Shown: positions 1-5,164 of the stretch, one piece after another
Layout: every line of letters starts with the position of its first letter
How positions within the stretch are numbered: position 1 is the first letter of the stretch
From: an uncultured Lachnospiraceae bacterium
GTDB taxonomy: Bacteria > Bacillota > Clostridia > Lachnospirales > Lachnospiraceae
Reading direction: 5' to 3'
Assembly (NCBI GenBank): GCA_946633495.1
Contig: CAMPAX010000170.1
Span: 1-5,164, forward strand
DNA: 5,164 nucleotides
Notes under the pieces: model-generated
The model's database searches: none
Seen by the model: the letters and a program-made list of their open reading frames with translations, nothing else
Told to the model about the DNA's origin: nothing
Made by a program: the position numbers and the translations under genes

Positions 1-17
1 TGTCATTCTGAGCGAAG

Positions 18-57
18 CGAAGAATCTTATTGGTTTTTCGAGGGTAAAGATCCTTCG
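18..57 (-). repeat. Internal stem-loop 1 of the palindromic repeat
   Basis: CGAAGAATCTT (18-28) and AAGATCCTTCG (47-57) form an 11-position stem with an 18-base loop. The single mismatch (23 against 52) is A/C in plus-strand RNA but becomes a G-U wobble in minus-strand RNA. The stem is therefore continuous in the direction in which rnfC is transcribed. No U-tract follows it, so it is not an intrinsic terminator. Confidence 0.65.
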
Positions 58-95
58 GGCTCTCGCGCTTTCGCCTGGTCGTACTCGCTCACGAC

Positions 96-116
96 ATGCG
101 TGCCACCGGCACGCGT
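96..116. repeat. Internal stem-loop 2 of the palindromic repeat
   Basis: GCGTGCC (98-104) and GGCACGC (108-114) form a perfect 7-bp GC-rich stem with a 3-base loop. It can extend by a T-G wobble (97/115) and an A-T pair (96/116). This tight hairpin would form in either strand's RNA, about 25 to 45 bases after the rnfC stop codon on the minus-strand transcript. No run of U follows, so it may protect or process the mRNA rather than terminate it; that role is inference. Confidence 0.6.
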
Positions 117-138
117 TCGCCCCCTCAGGATGACACGG

Positions 139-1461
139 CTATGCATTCTTCCGGTTCGCAAGAACCTGCTTTCTGGTTCCCGCGATGGTCTGAGTCAGAT
201 GGCGTTTTGCGGGGCATACATAGGAACAGCACCCGCACTCACAGCATTCCATTCCGTTATTTTCAAGAAATGCGTCAATATCCTTTGCTTCGGCGAGATC
301 AGCCAGCAGATAGGGTTCCACGCGGCCGGGGCAGATAGAGACACACTTGCCGCATTTGATGCACTGGCCGGGGGTACTCTCCGCTACCGCATCCCGGCTG
401 AGAGCCAGGATGGAAGAGGTTCCTTTCACCACCGGAACATCCAAAGTATAAAGAGCCTTACCCATCATGGGGCCGCCCGAGATCACCTTAGCCGGCTCCT
501 TTATAAATCCGCCTGCCGCTTCGATGAGTTCCCGATAGGAGGTTCCCAGCGGTACGATGAAATTGCACGGGTCCGCGATACAGTCTCCTGTCACGGTCAC
601 CACCCGGGAGATCACCGGGCGTCCCAGGATCACTGCTTCGTAGATGGAAATGATGGTATCCACATTATGTACGATACAGCCTGCGTCTGCCGGCAGCATG
701 GAGGAATTCACATACCTCCCGGTATTGGCATAGATCAGCTGACGTTCCGCACCCTGAGGATACTTGGTCTTCAGCTTATTCACATGGATCCGAGGCTCAT
801 CCTTTACCTTTTCTCGAAGCAGCCGGATCGCCTCCGGCTTATTGTCTTCGATGGCAATGATCCCCTGTGCACCCTTAAAAAGCCCAAGAACGATGGCCAG
901 TCCCTGCACCACCTTCTCAGGCTCCTCCATCATGCGCCGGTAATCCGACGTCAGATAGGGCTCGCATTCCGCACCGTTTACTATGATGCAGTCAATGTCG
1001 GCTTCATTCTTCGGCGACAGCTTCACATCCGTTGGAAATCCCGCGCCGCCCATTCCGACTACGCCGGCTTCCCGGATCGCAGCGATGACATCTTCCCGAA
1101 ACATGCCTTCCAGCGGACGTACATTTGCCGCAAAATCCGCTTCTTCAAATCTGCCGTCATTCTCGATCACGATACAGTCGGTCTTTCCGTTTCCCGGAAC
1201 CTCGCGTTTTTCAATCACCTTCACGGTTCCCGAAACCGCAGAATGAATATTAGCCGAGACAAATCCTCCTGCCTCGGCGATCTTCTGTCCGGCGACAACC
1301 TTGTCTCCCTTCTTTACAAGGGGCTTCGCAGGTGCGCCGATATGCTGGCTGAGGGGGTAAACTGCATCTTTCTGCGTCACATACGCACGGATGGGCTTGT
1401 TCTCCGTCAACCTTTTTCCGTCATCCGGGTGAATACCACCACGGAATGTATATTTAACCAT
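139..1461 (-). CDS. rnfC: Electron transport complex subunit RnfC (Rnf ferredoxin:NAD+ oxidoreductase)
   Basis: RnfC is the peripheral NAD(H)- and FMN-binding Fe-S subunit of Rnf, which couples electron flow from reduced ferredoxin to NAD+ with Na+ or H+ export. The protein is 440 residues, usual for short clostridial RnfC. It opens with the typical FRGGIHP stretch (residues 6-12), followed by a lipoyl/barrel-sandwich-like region (about 40-95). The glycine-rich nucleotide/flavin segment GVVGMGGAGFPT is at 133-144 and NGAECEPYL at 162-170. An SLBB-like region with GGPMMG is near 329-334. Two [4Fe-4S] motifs close the protein: C367, C370, C373, C377 and C406, C409, C412, C416. The ATG is chosen because GAAAGG lies 7 bases upstream and the N-terminus matches the family. 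The TAG stop is three bases from a palindromic repeat, but the C-terminus (LTQTIAGTRKQVLANRK) looks complete, so the gene is not disrupted. rnfDGEAB would be expected beyond base 1, outside the window. The gene name is secure; the ion used cannot be told from RnfC. Confidence 0.96.
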   Translation of the reverse strand: MVKYTFRGGIHPDDGKRLTENKPIRAYVTQKDAVYPLSQHIGAPAKPLVKKGDKVVAGQKIAEAGGFVSANIHSAVSGTVKVIEKREVPGNGKTDCIVIENDGRFEEADFAANVRPLEGMFREDVIAAIREAGVVGMGGAGFPTDVKLSPKNEADIDCIIVNGAECEPYLTSDYRRMMEEPEKVVQGLAIVLGLFKGAQGIIAIEDNKPEAIRLLREKVKDEPRIHVNKLKTKYPQGAERQLIYANTGRYVNSSMLPADAGCIVHNVDTIISIYEAVILGRPVISRVVTVTGDCIADPCNFIVPLGTSYRELIEAAGGFIKEPAKVISGGPMMGKALYTLDVPVVKGTSSILALSRDAVAESTPGQCIKCGKCVSICPGRVEPYLLADLAEAKDIDAFLENNGMECCECGCCSYVCPAKRHLTQTIAGTRKQVLANRKNA

Positions 1462-1468
1462 TGTGTTG

Positions 1469-1474
1469 CCTTTC
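1469..1474 (-). promoter_or_regulatory. Ribosome binding site of rnfC
   Basis: On the minus strand GAAAGG stands seven bases before the rnfC ATG. It supports that start. The ACACAA that spans the end of the spacer and the A of the ATG (1461-1466) is complementary to an upstream TTGTGT (1508-1513), so the start region could pair with the leader. Confidence 0.65.
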
Positions 1475-1502
1475 TATGATAAAACAGATGCCGCTAACAT
1501 TA

Positions 1503-1527
1503 TGTCGACACAAAATGTCAGACATTT
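1503..1527. promoter_or_regulatory. Two tandem dyads in the rnfC leader (candidate operator or RNA hairpin)
   Basis: TGTCGACA (1503-1510) is a perfect 8-base palindrome. AAATGTC-A-GACATTT (1513-1527) is a perfect 7-bp inverted repeat around a single central base. Both contain the half-sites TGTC and GACA, with equivalent positions 13 to 14 bases apart. They lie 42 to 66 bases upstream of the rnfC start and downstream of the candidate promoter. The layout suggests paired binding sites for a repressor. The one-base centre makes the second dyad poor as an RNA hairpin at its tip. I do not recognise the regulator; the pattern does not fit Rex or LexA consensus sites. Confidence 0.4.
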
Positions 1528-1553
1528 CGTACATCCATCCCCTACATATAGGT

Positions 1554-1582
1554 ATTTTATACGATATACCCGGCAGGTGCAA
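1554..1582 (-). promoter_or_regulatory. Candidate sigma-70-type promoter for rnfC
   Basis: On the minus strand TTGCAC (1577-1582) is followed after 17 bases by TAAAAT (1554-1559). The -10 box matches TATAAT at five of six positions and the -35 matches weakly (TTG only). Transcription would begin near 1547, giving a leader of about 85 bases that holds the two TGTC/GACA dyads. The 174-base gap before rnfC is the longest between genes here, which fits a promoter of its own, but read-through from upstream genes is equally possible. Confidence 0.35.
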
Positions 1583-1635
1583 CCTTATTTTCACTTCTTC
1601 TCATCTCTTCTTTCCCGGGCAGTCCGATGTCCGTT

Positions 1636-2145
1636 TCACGGCTCATCAGAACCATCGTCAATGGGGACTCTGCGGATCAATATCCCCGCCAGAATGCCGA
1701 TCACCGCTCCCGCTGCCGCCCCTATGGGAAGCAGAACGGAAAGGATCGTCATCAGTCCTCCTGTACGAAAAAGAAATGCTGCCATAACCACCTGTCCCAC
1801 GTTATGAAAAAGACCGCCAAGGACACTGACTCCCATGGCGGACAATTTCGGGATGGATTTTGCCGGCAGCATAACGATAAGACTGCATGCTGCGCCTGCC
1901 AGGCTGTAGATCATAGTCATAACATTTCCGAACAGAAGGGCCGAAAGAAGGATCCGCCCCAAAGACACAAAGCATGCATCTTTGGCGGACAGCCGATAAA
2001 GGGTATAAACCGTCACGATATTCGAGATCCCAAGACGGATCCCCGGAATCCCGTAGAATACGGGGATCAGACTTTCCAGCCAGGACAGGATCAAAGCCAG
2101 CGCAAGCAGACAGCCACGGTATGCGATTCTCTTATTCCTGCTCAT
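1636..2145 (-). CDS. Gx transporter family / Hpre_diP_synt_I-type membrane protein
   Basis: This small, very hydrophobic protein (169 residues from the ATG) has about five membrane-spanning segments: roughly residues 9-30, 40-55, 58-85, 100-128 and 131-155. The segment GIRLGISNIVTVYTLY (about 35-50) matches the conserved loop and helix of the family annotated either as 'Gx transporter' or 'heptaprenyl diphosphate synthase component I'. The enzyme name is historical, and no prenyl synthase aspartate-rich motif (DDxxD) is present, so I do not call it an enzyme. The fold resembles small integral substrate-binding membrane subunits; the substrate is unknown. The charged C-terminus (PIDDGSDEP) is probably exposed. 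It follows the NusG_II gene by about 60 bases and precedes rnfC, an arrangement that, from general knowledge, recurs near rnf and apbE genes and suggests a link to membrane redox chemistry. A TTG two codons upstream (2151) is an alternative start. Confidence 0.85.
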   Translation of the reverse strand: MSRNKRIAYRGCLLALALILSWLESLIPVFYGIPGIRLGISNIVTVYTLYRLSAKDACFVSLGRILLSALLFGNVMTMIYSLAGAACSLIVMLPAKSIPKLSAMGVSVLGGLFHNVGQVVMAAFLFRTGGLMTILSVLLPIGAAAGAVIGILAGILIRRVPIDDGSDEP

Positions 2146-2160
2146 GATCAACCCTGTCCT
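2146..2160 (-). promoter_or_regulatory. Ribosome binding site and start choice for the Gx-family gene
   Basis: The minus strand reads AGGACAGGG then TTGATC and ATG. CAGGG is six bases before the ATG (2143-2145). AGGA is five bases before the in-frame TTG (2149-2151). Both starts are usable; the ATG is preferred as the commoner codon. The difference is only two residues. Confidence 0.5.
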
Positions 2161-2206
2161 TAAACCTGCATTCCGAAACCATATTCGATCCTCAAACTCC
2201 GAAACA

Positions 2207-2560
2207 CTACTCCACTTCCACGATCAGCTTATGCGGAAGACATACGATCACTTCTCCCGCCGTATCGATGGGACTATGCTTTACACAGATCTGTTCCGGA
2301 CAGTCAGCGCTTTCCACACGAACCGCTCCGTTTCGGATCTGTACCACATTCCAACCATCATTGGAATAAATCTTTTGTTCCGTGTCTTCATCCAGCGGCA
2401 GCGTGATCCGGCTATGGTCCGCATCGGTGATCACCACGGATCCACCTTTTGGACTGAGGAAATGAACCGCGGCCCAGATTGCCCCGCATAAAAGAAGCAC
2501 TCCTGCCAGCAGGAGAAAATCTCCTTTTTTCAGTTTTCCGCCCTGTCGTTTGTCTTTCAT
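2207..2560 (-). CDS. NusG domain II-containing membrane-anchored protein
   Basis: This is a 117-residue protein of the NusG_II family, a beta-barrel-like domain also found as an insert in some NusG proteins but here free-standing. A basic N-terminus (KDKRQGGKLKKGD) leads into one membrane segment at about residues 14-36, so the domain likely sits outside the cytoplasmic membrane. The family signature is clear at 85-110: ADCPEQICVKHSPI, then GEVIVCLPHKL. It contains Cys87, Cys92 and Cys107 plus His95 and His110. It lacks KOW and NGN domains, so it is not the transcription factor NusG. The function is unknown; the conserved Cys and His residues and its place next to Gx and rnfC suggest a redox or metal-related accessory role (inference). 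The ATG is the only plausible start, but no Shine-Dalgarno sequence stands at normal distance: the nearest AGGA is 18 bases away. Translation may be coupled to an upstream frame. Confidence 0.9.
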   Translation of the reverse strand: MKDKRQGGKLKKGDFLLLAGVLLLCGAIWAAVHFLSPKGGSVVITDADHSRITLPLDEDTEQKIYSNDGWNVVQIRNGAVRVESADCPEQICVKHSPIDTAGEVIVCLPHKLIVEVE

Positions 2561-2561
2561 A

Positions 2562-2585
2562 TTATGTAAACCGAAAATTCCTCAT
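2562..2585 (-). other. Possible 7-residue mini-ORF ending one base before the NusG_II start
   Basis: The ATG at 2583-2585 opens a frame encoding MRNFRFT. It ends in TAA at 2562-2564, one base before the NusG_II ATG (TAA-T-ATG). GGTGA, which matches the 3' part of the full Shine-Dalgarno sequence, lies three bases before this ATG. Reinitiation after this mini-ORF could explain how NusG_II is translated without its own ribosome binding site. It competes with the longer leader frame in another phase as an explanation. Confidence 0.22.
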
Positions 2586-2598
2586 GTTTCACCGGTTT
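2568..2598. repeat. Inverted repeat upstream of the NusG_II start
   Basis: AAACCG (2568-2573) and CGGTTT (2593-2598) form a 6-bp stem around a 19-base loop. On the minus-strand mRNA the loop holds the only AGGA near the NusG_II start, and the stem's 3' half ends seven bases before the ATG. It is not followed by a U-tract, so it is not a terminator. A translation control role is possible but the stem is short. Confidence 0.25.
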
Positions 2599-2637
2599 TT
2601 CCTTCGCGCCGTCTAATCGAAACACGGCCCCCCTATA

Positions 2638-4599
2638 TCACGAATACTCTTCCATCTCCTCATACCATTCCAGCAGCTGTTCCTCCAGCTCCTGCTGGCG
2701 GAAAGTAAGTTCCGTCAAAAGCTCTGCATTCGTACCATTTTCCGGAAGGCTGATCTTATACTCGATCTCTTCCAGCTCCGTCTCCGCTGCCGCGATCTTC
2801 TTCTCCAGCTTCCGCTTATCGCTGGCTCGTTTCCGCTCCTGGGCATACAACTCTTTGCGCTTTAGATATTCTTCCTTGTTGCTTCCCGCATTTTCTTTGG
2901 CATACGCCTCCGTGGATACGATGGAGAAGCCGCTTCGCGTAGTTGTCTCGGCCGTATCCGCATACGGATTGTCCGCGTTCTGAAGGAGAAAGAGCCTCTC
3001 CCGATTCTCCTCATAATCATCATAATTCCCCGGATAATTCGTCAGGACTTTATGCCGAAGCTCCAGAATACGGCTGGCTGTTCGGTTGATAAAATACCGG
3101 TCATGGCTGACATATAACACCGTACCTGTGTAGTCCCGGATCGCATCCTCCAGGATCTCCTTCGACTGGATATCCAGATGATTGGTAGGCTCGTCCAAAA
3201 GCAGAAGATTCGCCGGAGAGAGCATGAGCTTCGCCAGGGACAGACGTCCCCGCTCCCCGCCGGAGAGATCCCCGATCTTCTGGAACACCTTATCTCTGGT
3301 AAAAAGAAACGCCGCCAGCACATTTCGGATCCGCGTATTCGTCATCTCCGGGAATGCGTCCGACATCTCATCGAATAACGTTTTCTCCGGATCCAGATCC
3401 TGATTCTCCTGATCAAAATACCCCATCCGGACTCTGGCGCCCAGGGTCACGGTTCCTGCATCTTTGGCCAGCTTCCTTGCCAGGATCTTAAGAAGCGTGG
3501 TCTTCCCGGTTCCATTTCCGCCGATCAGAGCCACATGCTCCCCGCGTTTGATATCGATCCCCAGCTCCTGAAACAAAAGATTCTCCCCGTAGGATTTTTT
3601 CAGATGCTCGGCGAACAGGACATCCTCCCCGGATTCCGTCACCGGTGTAAGTGTAAGCCGCATTTCGGCCCGCAGTTCCTCCGGTCTCTCGATCCGTTCG
3701 ATCCGGTCCAGCATCTTCTCTCTGCTCTCCGCTCTCTTTATGGATTTCTCGCGGTTAAACTGCTTCAGCTTCCGGATCACGTCTTCCTCGTGGGCGATCT
3801 CCGCCTGCTGATTGAGATACGCCTTCATCTCGTCCTGCCGCTTCTTCTCGTGCTGCTCACGGTAGAAGGAATAATTGCCACGGTACAATGTGGATTTCCC
3901 GTGCTCGATCTCCAGGATCTGATTGGATACGCGGTCGATAAAATACCGGTCATGACTGACCACGATCACCGCTCCCGGATAGCCGGCCAGAAACCCTTCC
4001 AGCCAGGTAATGCTGCTCATATCCAAATGGTTGGTGGGCTCGTCCAAAATGATCACGTCCGGTCTGGAAAGGAGCAGCCGCCCCAGGGCGATCCGCATCT
4101 TCTGTCCTCCGGACAGCGAATTGATATCTCTGTTATAATCGCTTTCCGCGAACCCCAGTCCTTTCAGGACTCCGGTGATCTCGCTTTCGTAAGCATATCC
4201 GTTCTCATGGTCATAGCGGGTGGAGAGCCGATTGTAGGTCTCCAAGATCTTCTCCAGTTCATCCCCCTCCGCATGCTTCATATCCGCCTCAAGCTCTCTG
4301 AGGCGCCGCTCCATGTCGATCAGATACTGCTTGGCCTGTTCCATTTCCTGATAAACCGTATTGTCAAAGGAAATGTCCTGGTGCTGGGAAAGATACCCGA
4401 GTCGGATCTCCCTCGCACGTACCACACTTCCGCTGTCCGGCTCCTCTTCGCCGAGAATGATCCTCAGCAGGGTCGTCTTGCCCGCGCCGTTCACTCCGAC
4501 GATCGCCAGTTTATCATGTTCCTCAATATGAAAATTTATGCTTTTCAATATCTCCACGTCTCCGAAGGACTTGGAGATATTCTGACATGCCAGTATCAT
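2638..4599 (-). CDS. ABC-F family ATPase (YdiF-like, ribosome-associated)
   Basis: The protein has two ABC modules and no membrane domain, the hallmark of ABC-F proteins, which bind the ribosomal E site and act on stalled or initiating ribosomes. At 653 residues it is near the length of YdiF/Uup-type members. Module 1: Walker A GVNGAGKT (35-42), signature LSGGQ (162-166), Walker B IILDEPTNHLD (183-193; catalytic Glu187), switch SHDR (215-218). A charged linker (about 245-320) occupies the P-site-tRNA-interaction position. Module 2: Walker A GGNGTGKT (360-367), LSGGE (445-449), Walker B LLLLDEPTNHLD (465-476 region), SHDR (498-501). A Lys/Glu-rich tail (about 575-650) should form a coiled coil. 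All catalytic residues are present. Antibiotic resistance ABC-F proteins share this layout, but the long C-terminal coiled coil and housekeeping neighbour radA favour a YdiF-like role. The ATG has AAAGGA 10 bases upstream. In Bacillus subtilis ydiF is close to rex; here a redox module follows instead. Confidence 0.93.
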   Translation of the reverse strand: MILACQNISKSFGDVEILKSINFHIEEHDKLAIVGVNGAGKTTLLRIILGEEEPDSGSVVRAREIRLGYLSQHQDISFDNTVYQEMEQAKQYLIDMERRLRELEADMKHAEGDELEKILETYNRLSTRYDHENGYAYESEITGVLKGLGFAESDYNRDINSLSGGQKMRIALGRLLLSRPDVIILDEPTNHLDMSSITWLEGFLAGYPGAVIVVSHDRYFIDRVSNQILEIEHGKSTLYRGNYSFYREQHEKKRQDEMKAYLNQQAEIAHEEDVIRKLKQFNREKSIKRAESREKMLDRIERIERPEELRAEMRLTLTPVTESGEDVLFAEHLKKSYGENLLFQELGIDIKRGEHVALIGGNGTGKTTLLKILARKLAKDAGTVTLGARVRMGYFDQENQDLDPEKTLFDEMSDAFPEMTNTRIRNVLAAFLFTRDKVFQKIGDLSGGERGRLSLAKLMLSPANLLLLDEPTNHLDIQSKEILEDAIRDYTGTVLYVSHDRYFINRTASRILELRHKVLTNYPGNYDDYEENRERLFLLQNADNPYADTAETTTRSGFSIVSTEAYAKENAGSNKEEYLKRKELYAQERKRASDKRKLEKKIAAAETELEEIEYKISLPENGTNAELLTELTFRQQELEEQLLEWYEEMEEYS

Positions 4600-4606
4600 T
4601 TTTCTA

Positions 4607-4615
4607 CTTTCCTTT
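4607..4615 (-). promoter_or_regulatory. Ribosome binding site of the ABC-F gene
   Basis: AAAGGAAAG on the minus strand precedes the ATG, with AAGGA ten bases from it, slightly long but usable. It lies in the 35-base gap after radA, which holds no terminator, so the two genes are probably co-transcribed. Confidence 0.55.
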
Positions 4616-4634
4616 ATCCTGTCTAACGTTTTCG

Positions 4635-5164
4635 TCAGATCCGCTCCAGCGCTTCCTGTATGGTCGATACGCGGATCAGCTCTGCATGAAGATCCGGGAT
4701 CTGTCCCACATTTCCCGCCCTGGGAAGGATCACACGACGATAGCCGAGCTTATCGGCCTCCTTCACCCGCTGCATGATATTCTGGACGCCGCGGATCTCT
4801 CCGGCCAGGCCGACTTCGCCGATGATCACGGTATCATCTCCCACCGGACGGTTTCGATAGCTGGAAGCGATCGCACAGATGATCCCAAGATCGGAGGCAG
4901 GGTCACTGACCTTCAGTCCTCCCGCTATGCTGACATAGCAGTCGCATCCGGACAGATTGATGCCGCCCCGCTTCTCCAGAACGGCCATCAACAGATTTAC
5001 CCGGTTGTAATCCACGCCCACAGATGTTCTTCTGGGCATGTTGAAATTCGAATCACTGACCAGTGCCTGAAGCTCCAGAAGGACCGCTCTGGTGCCTTCC
5101 ATGGAACTGATGACTACGGAGCCCGGTGCTTCTACCGGACGTCCCGTAAGGAACATCTGCGAGG
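4635..5164 (-). CDS. radA: DNA repair protein RadA (Sms), C-terminal part, cut by window edge
   Basis: Only the last 175 residues are present; the reading frame is open to the window's right edge, so this is a window truncation and not a pseudogene. The methionine at 5156 is internal: it is preceded in frame by Ser-Gln and sits in the conserved 'PS(E/Q)MFL' context of RadA. The region is the Lon protease-like C-terminal domain: GSVV...EGTRAVLLELQALV, then PRRTSVGVDYNRVNLLMAVL, the GGLKVSDPASDLG segment, and the family block IGEVGLAGEIRGVQ near 110-125. RadA is a RecA-like ATPase that drives branch migration of recombination intermediates; its zinc finger, Walker motifs and KNRFG motif would lie beyond the edge. 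The Lon-like domain serves as a scaffold and has no known protease activity. The gene ends in TGA, 35 bases before the ABC-F start. Confidence 0.95.
   Translation of the reverse strand, partial: SQMFLTGRPVEAPGSVVISSMEGTRAVLLELQALVSDSNFNMPRRTSVGVDYNRVNLLMAVLEKRGGINLSGCDCYVSIAGGLKVSDPASDLGIICAIASSYRNRPVGDDTVIIGEVGLAGEIRGVQNIMQRVKEADKLGYRRVILPRAGNVGQIPDLHAELIRVSTIQEALERI

Larger units (their letters stand above)
1..135. repeat. MITE-like palindromic intergenic repeat with terminal inverted repeats
   Basis: The first 12 bases (TGTCATTCTGAG) are the inverted complement of bases 124-135 (CTCAGGATGACA), with one difference at position 7 against 129. Inside lie further inverted repeats: 18-28 against 47-57, 78-82 against 91-95, and 98-104 against 108-114. 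No coding sequence fits. The 'TGTCATTCTGAG...CGAAGAATCTT...AAGATCCTTCG...CTCAGGATGACA' pattern matches, from memory, a family of short repeats scattered between genes in many unrelated bacterial genomes, apparently non-autonomous because they encode no transposase. It ends three bases from the rnfC stop codon, so it lies inside the presumed rnf operon and would be transcribed with it. Target-site duplication cannot be tested because the left flank is outside the window. The boundaries are firm on the right; on the left they coincide with the window edge. Confidence 0.8.
2557..2625 (-). other. Possible 22-codon leader frame coupled to the NusG_II gene
   Basis: A GTG (2623-2625) preceded by a run of six G begins a 22-codon frame. 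Its TGA (2557-2559) overlaps the NusG_II ATG in the ATGA arrangement typical of translational coupling. The same frame is in phase with the ABC-F stop codon, so the whole intergenic gap is open after that TGA. The peptide (FRLDGAKEKPVKHEEF in its middle) resembles nothing I know. A frame of this length free of stops is not improbable by chance, so this is only a candidate. Confidence 0.22.

Noticed and set aside
100..1479. Long plus-strand open frame of 459 codons opposite rnfC
   Set aside because: It is antisense to an unmistakable RnfC with intact Fe-S motifs, starts inside the palindromic repeat and encodes a His/Arg/Leu-rich protein of no recognisable family. It is a shadow of the codon bias of rnfC.
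1499..1504. Second possible -10 box (CATAAT, minus strand) before rnfC
   Set aside because: No acceptable -35 sequence stands 16 to 18 bases upstream (AATGTC, AAATGT or GAAATG), and it overlaps the TGTCGACA dyad.
1557..1604. Fifteen-residue minus-strand ORF (MRRSENKVAPAGYIV) with a GGGAAAG upstream
   Set aside because: It overlaps the candidate rnfC promoter and is short enough to occur by chance; no conservation can be judged here. It is worth noting only if relatives keep it.
1462..1635. Rex binding site before rnfC
   Set aside because: Rnf genes can be Rex-regulated, so I looked for TTGTGA/TCACAA or TTGTTAA/TTAACAA pairs. Only an isolated TTGTG is present, without a correctly spaced partner.
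2608..2628. Possible terminator after the ABC-F gene (GCCGT ... ACGGC)
   Set aside because: The stem is only five base pairs with an 11-base loop and is followed by GCGAAGG, not a U-tract, so it would not terminate transcription.
3535..4626. Plus-strand open frame of 363 codons opposite the ABC-F gene
   Set aside because: It is the antisense of a clear ABC-F coding sequence, has no recognisable domain and no convincing start site.

Overview
The window carries five protein genes, all on the minus strand, so it reads right to left: the 3' part of radA, an ABC-F ATPase, a NusG domain II membrane protein, a Gx transporter/Hpre_diP_synt_I-type membrane protein, and rnfC. No convincing intrinsic terminator appears in any gap (33 to 174 bases), so all or most of the genes may be one transcription unit. 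The protein families, the clostridial-type RnfC, the NusG_II plus Gx pair next to rnfC and the moderate GC content suggest an anaerobic Firmicute of the Clostridia, probably Lachnospiraceae-like. That placement is inferred from gene content, not from a marker gene.

Right part (about 2638-5164): radA is cut by the window edge and only its Lon-like C-terminal domain is present. After a short gap comes a complete 653-residue ABC-F protein with two ABC modules, a linker between them and a charged C-terminal extension likely to form a coiled coil. It most resembles the YdiF branch of ribosome-associated ATPases. These are housekeeping functions (recombination/repair and translation).

Middle and left part (about 139-2560): NusG_II, the Gx-type membrane protein and rnfC form a redox/membrane module. 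RnfC is the peripheral NADH-oxidising Fe-S/flavin subunit of the Rnf ferredoxin:NAD+ oxidoreductase, and rnfDGEAB would be expected just beyond base 1. NusG_II and Gx are small membrane proteins of uncertain biochemical role that, from general knowledge, recur beside rnf and flavinylation (apbE) genes. A candidate promoter and two tandem dyads lie in the 174-base gap before rnfC, so rnf may have its own control within the longer unit. The NusG_II start lacks a Shine-Dalgarno site at normal spacing and may depend on translational coupling.

Left edge (1-135): a short non-coding palindromic element with terminal inverted repeats (TGTCATTCTGAG / CTCAGGATGACA) and internal hairpins lies three bases past the rnfC stop codon. 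It looks like a miniature, MITE-like intergenic repeat inside the rnf operon. The window starts exactly on its first base, which may mean a contig ends at this multicopy repeat. No wholly new system is evident. The items most worth checking are this element, the coupled leader frames before NusG_II and the dyads before rnfC.
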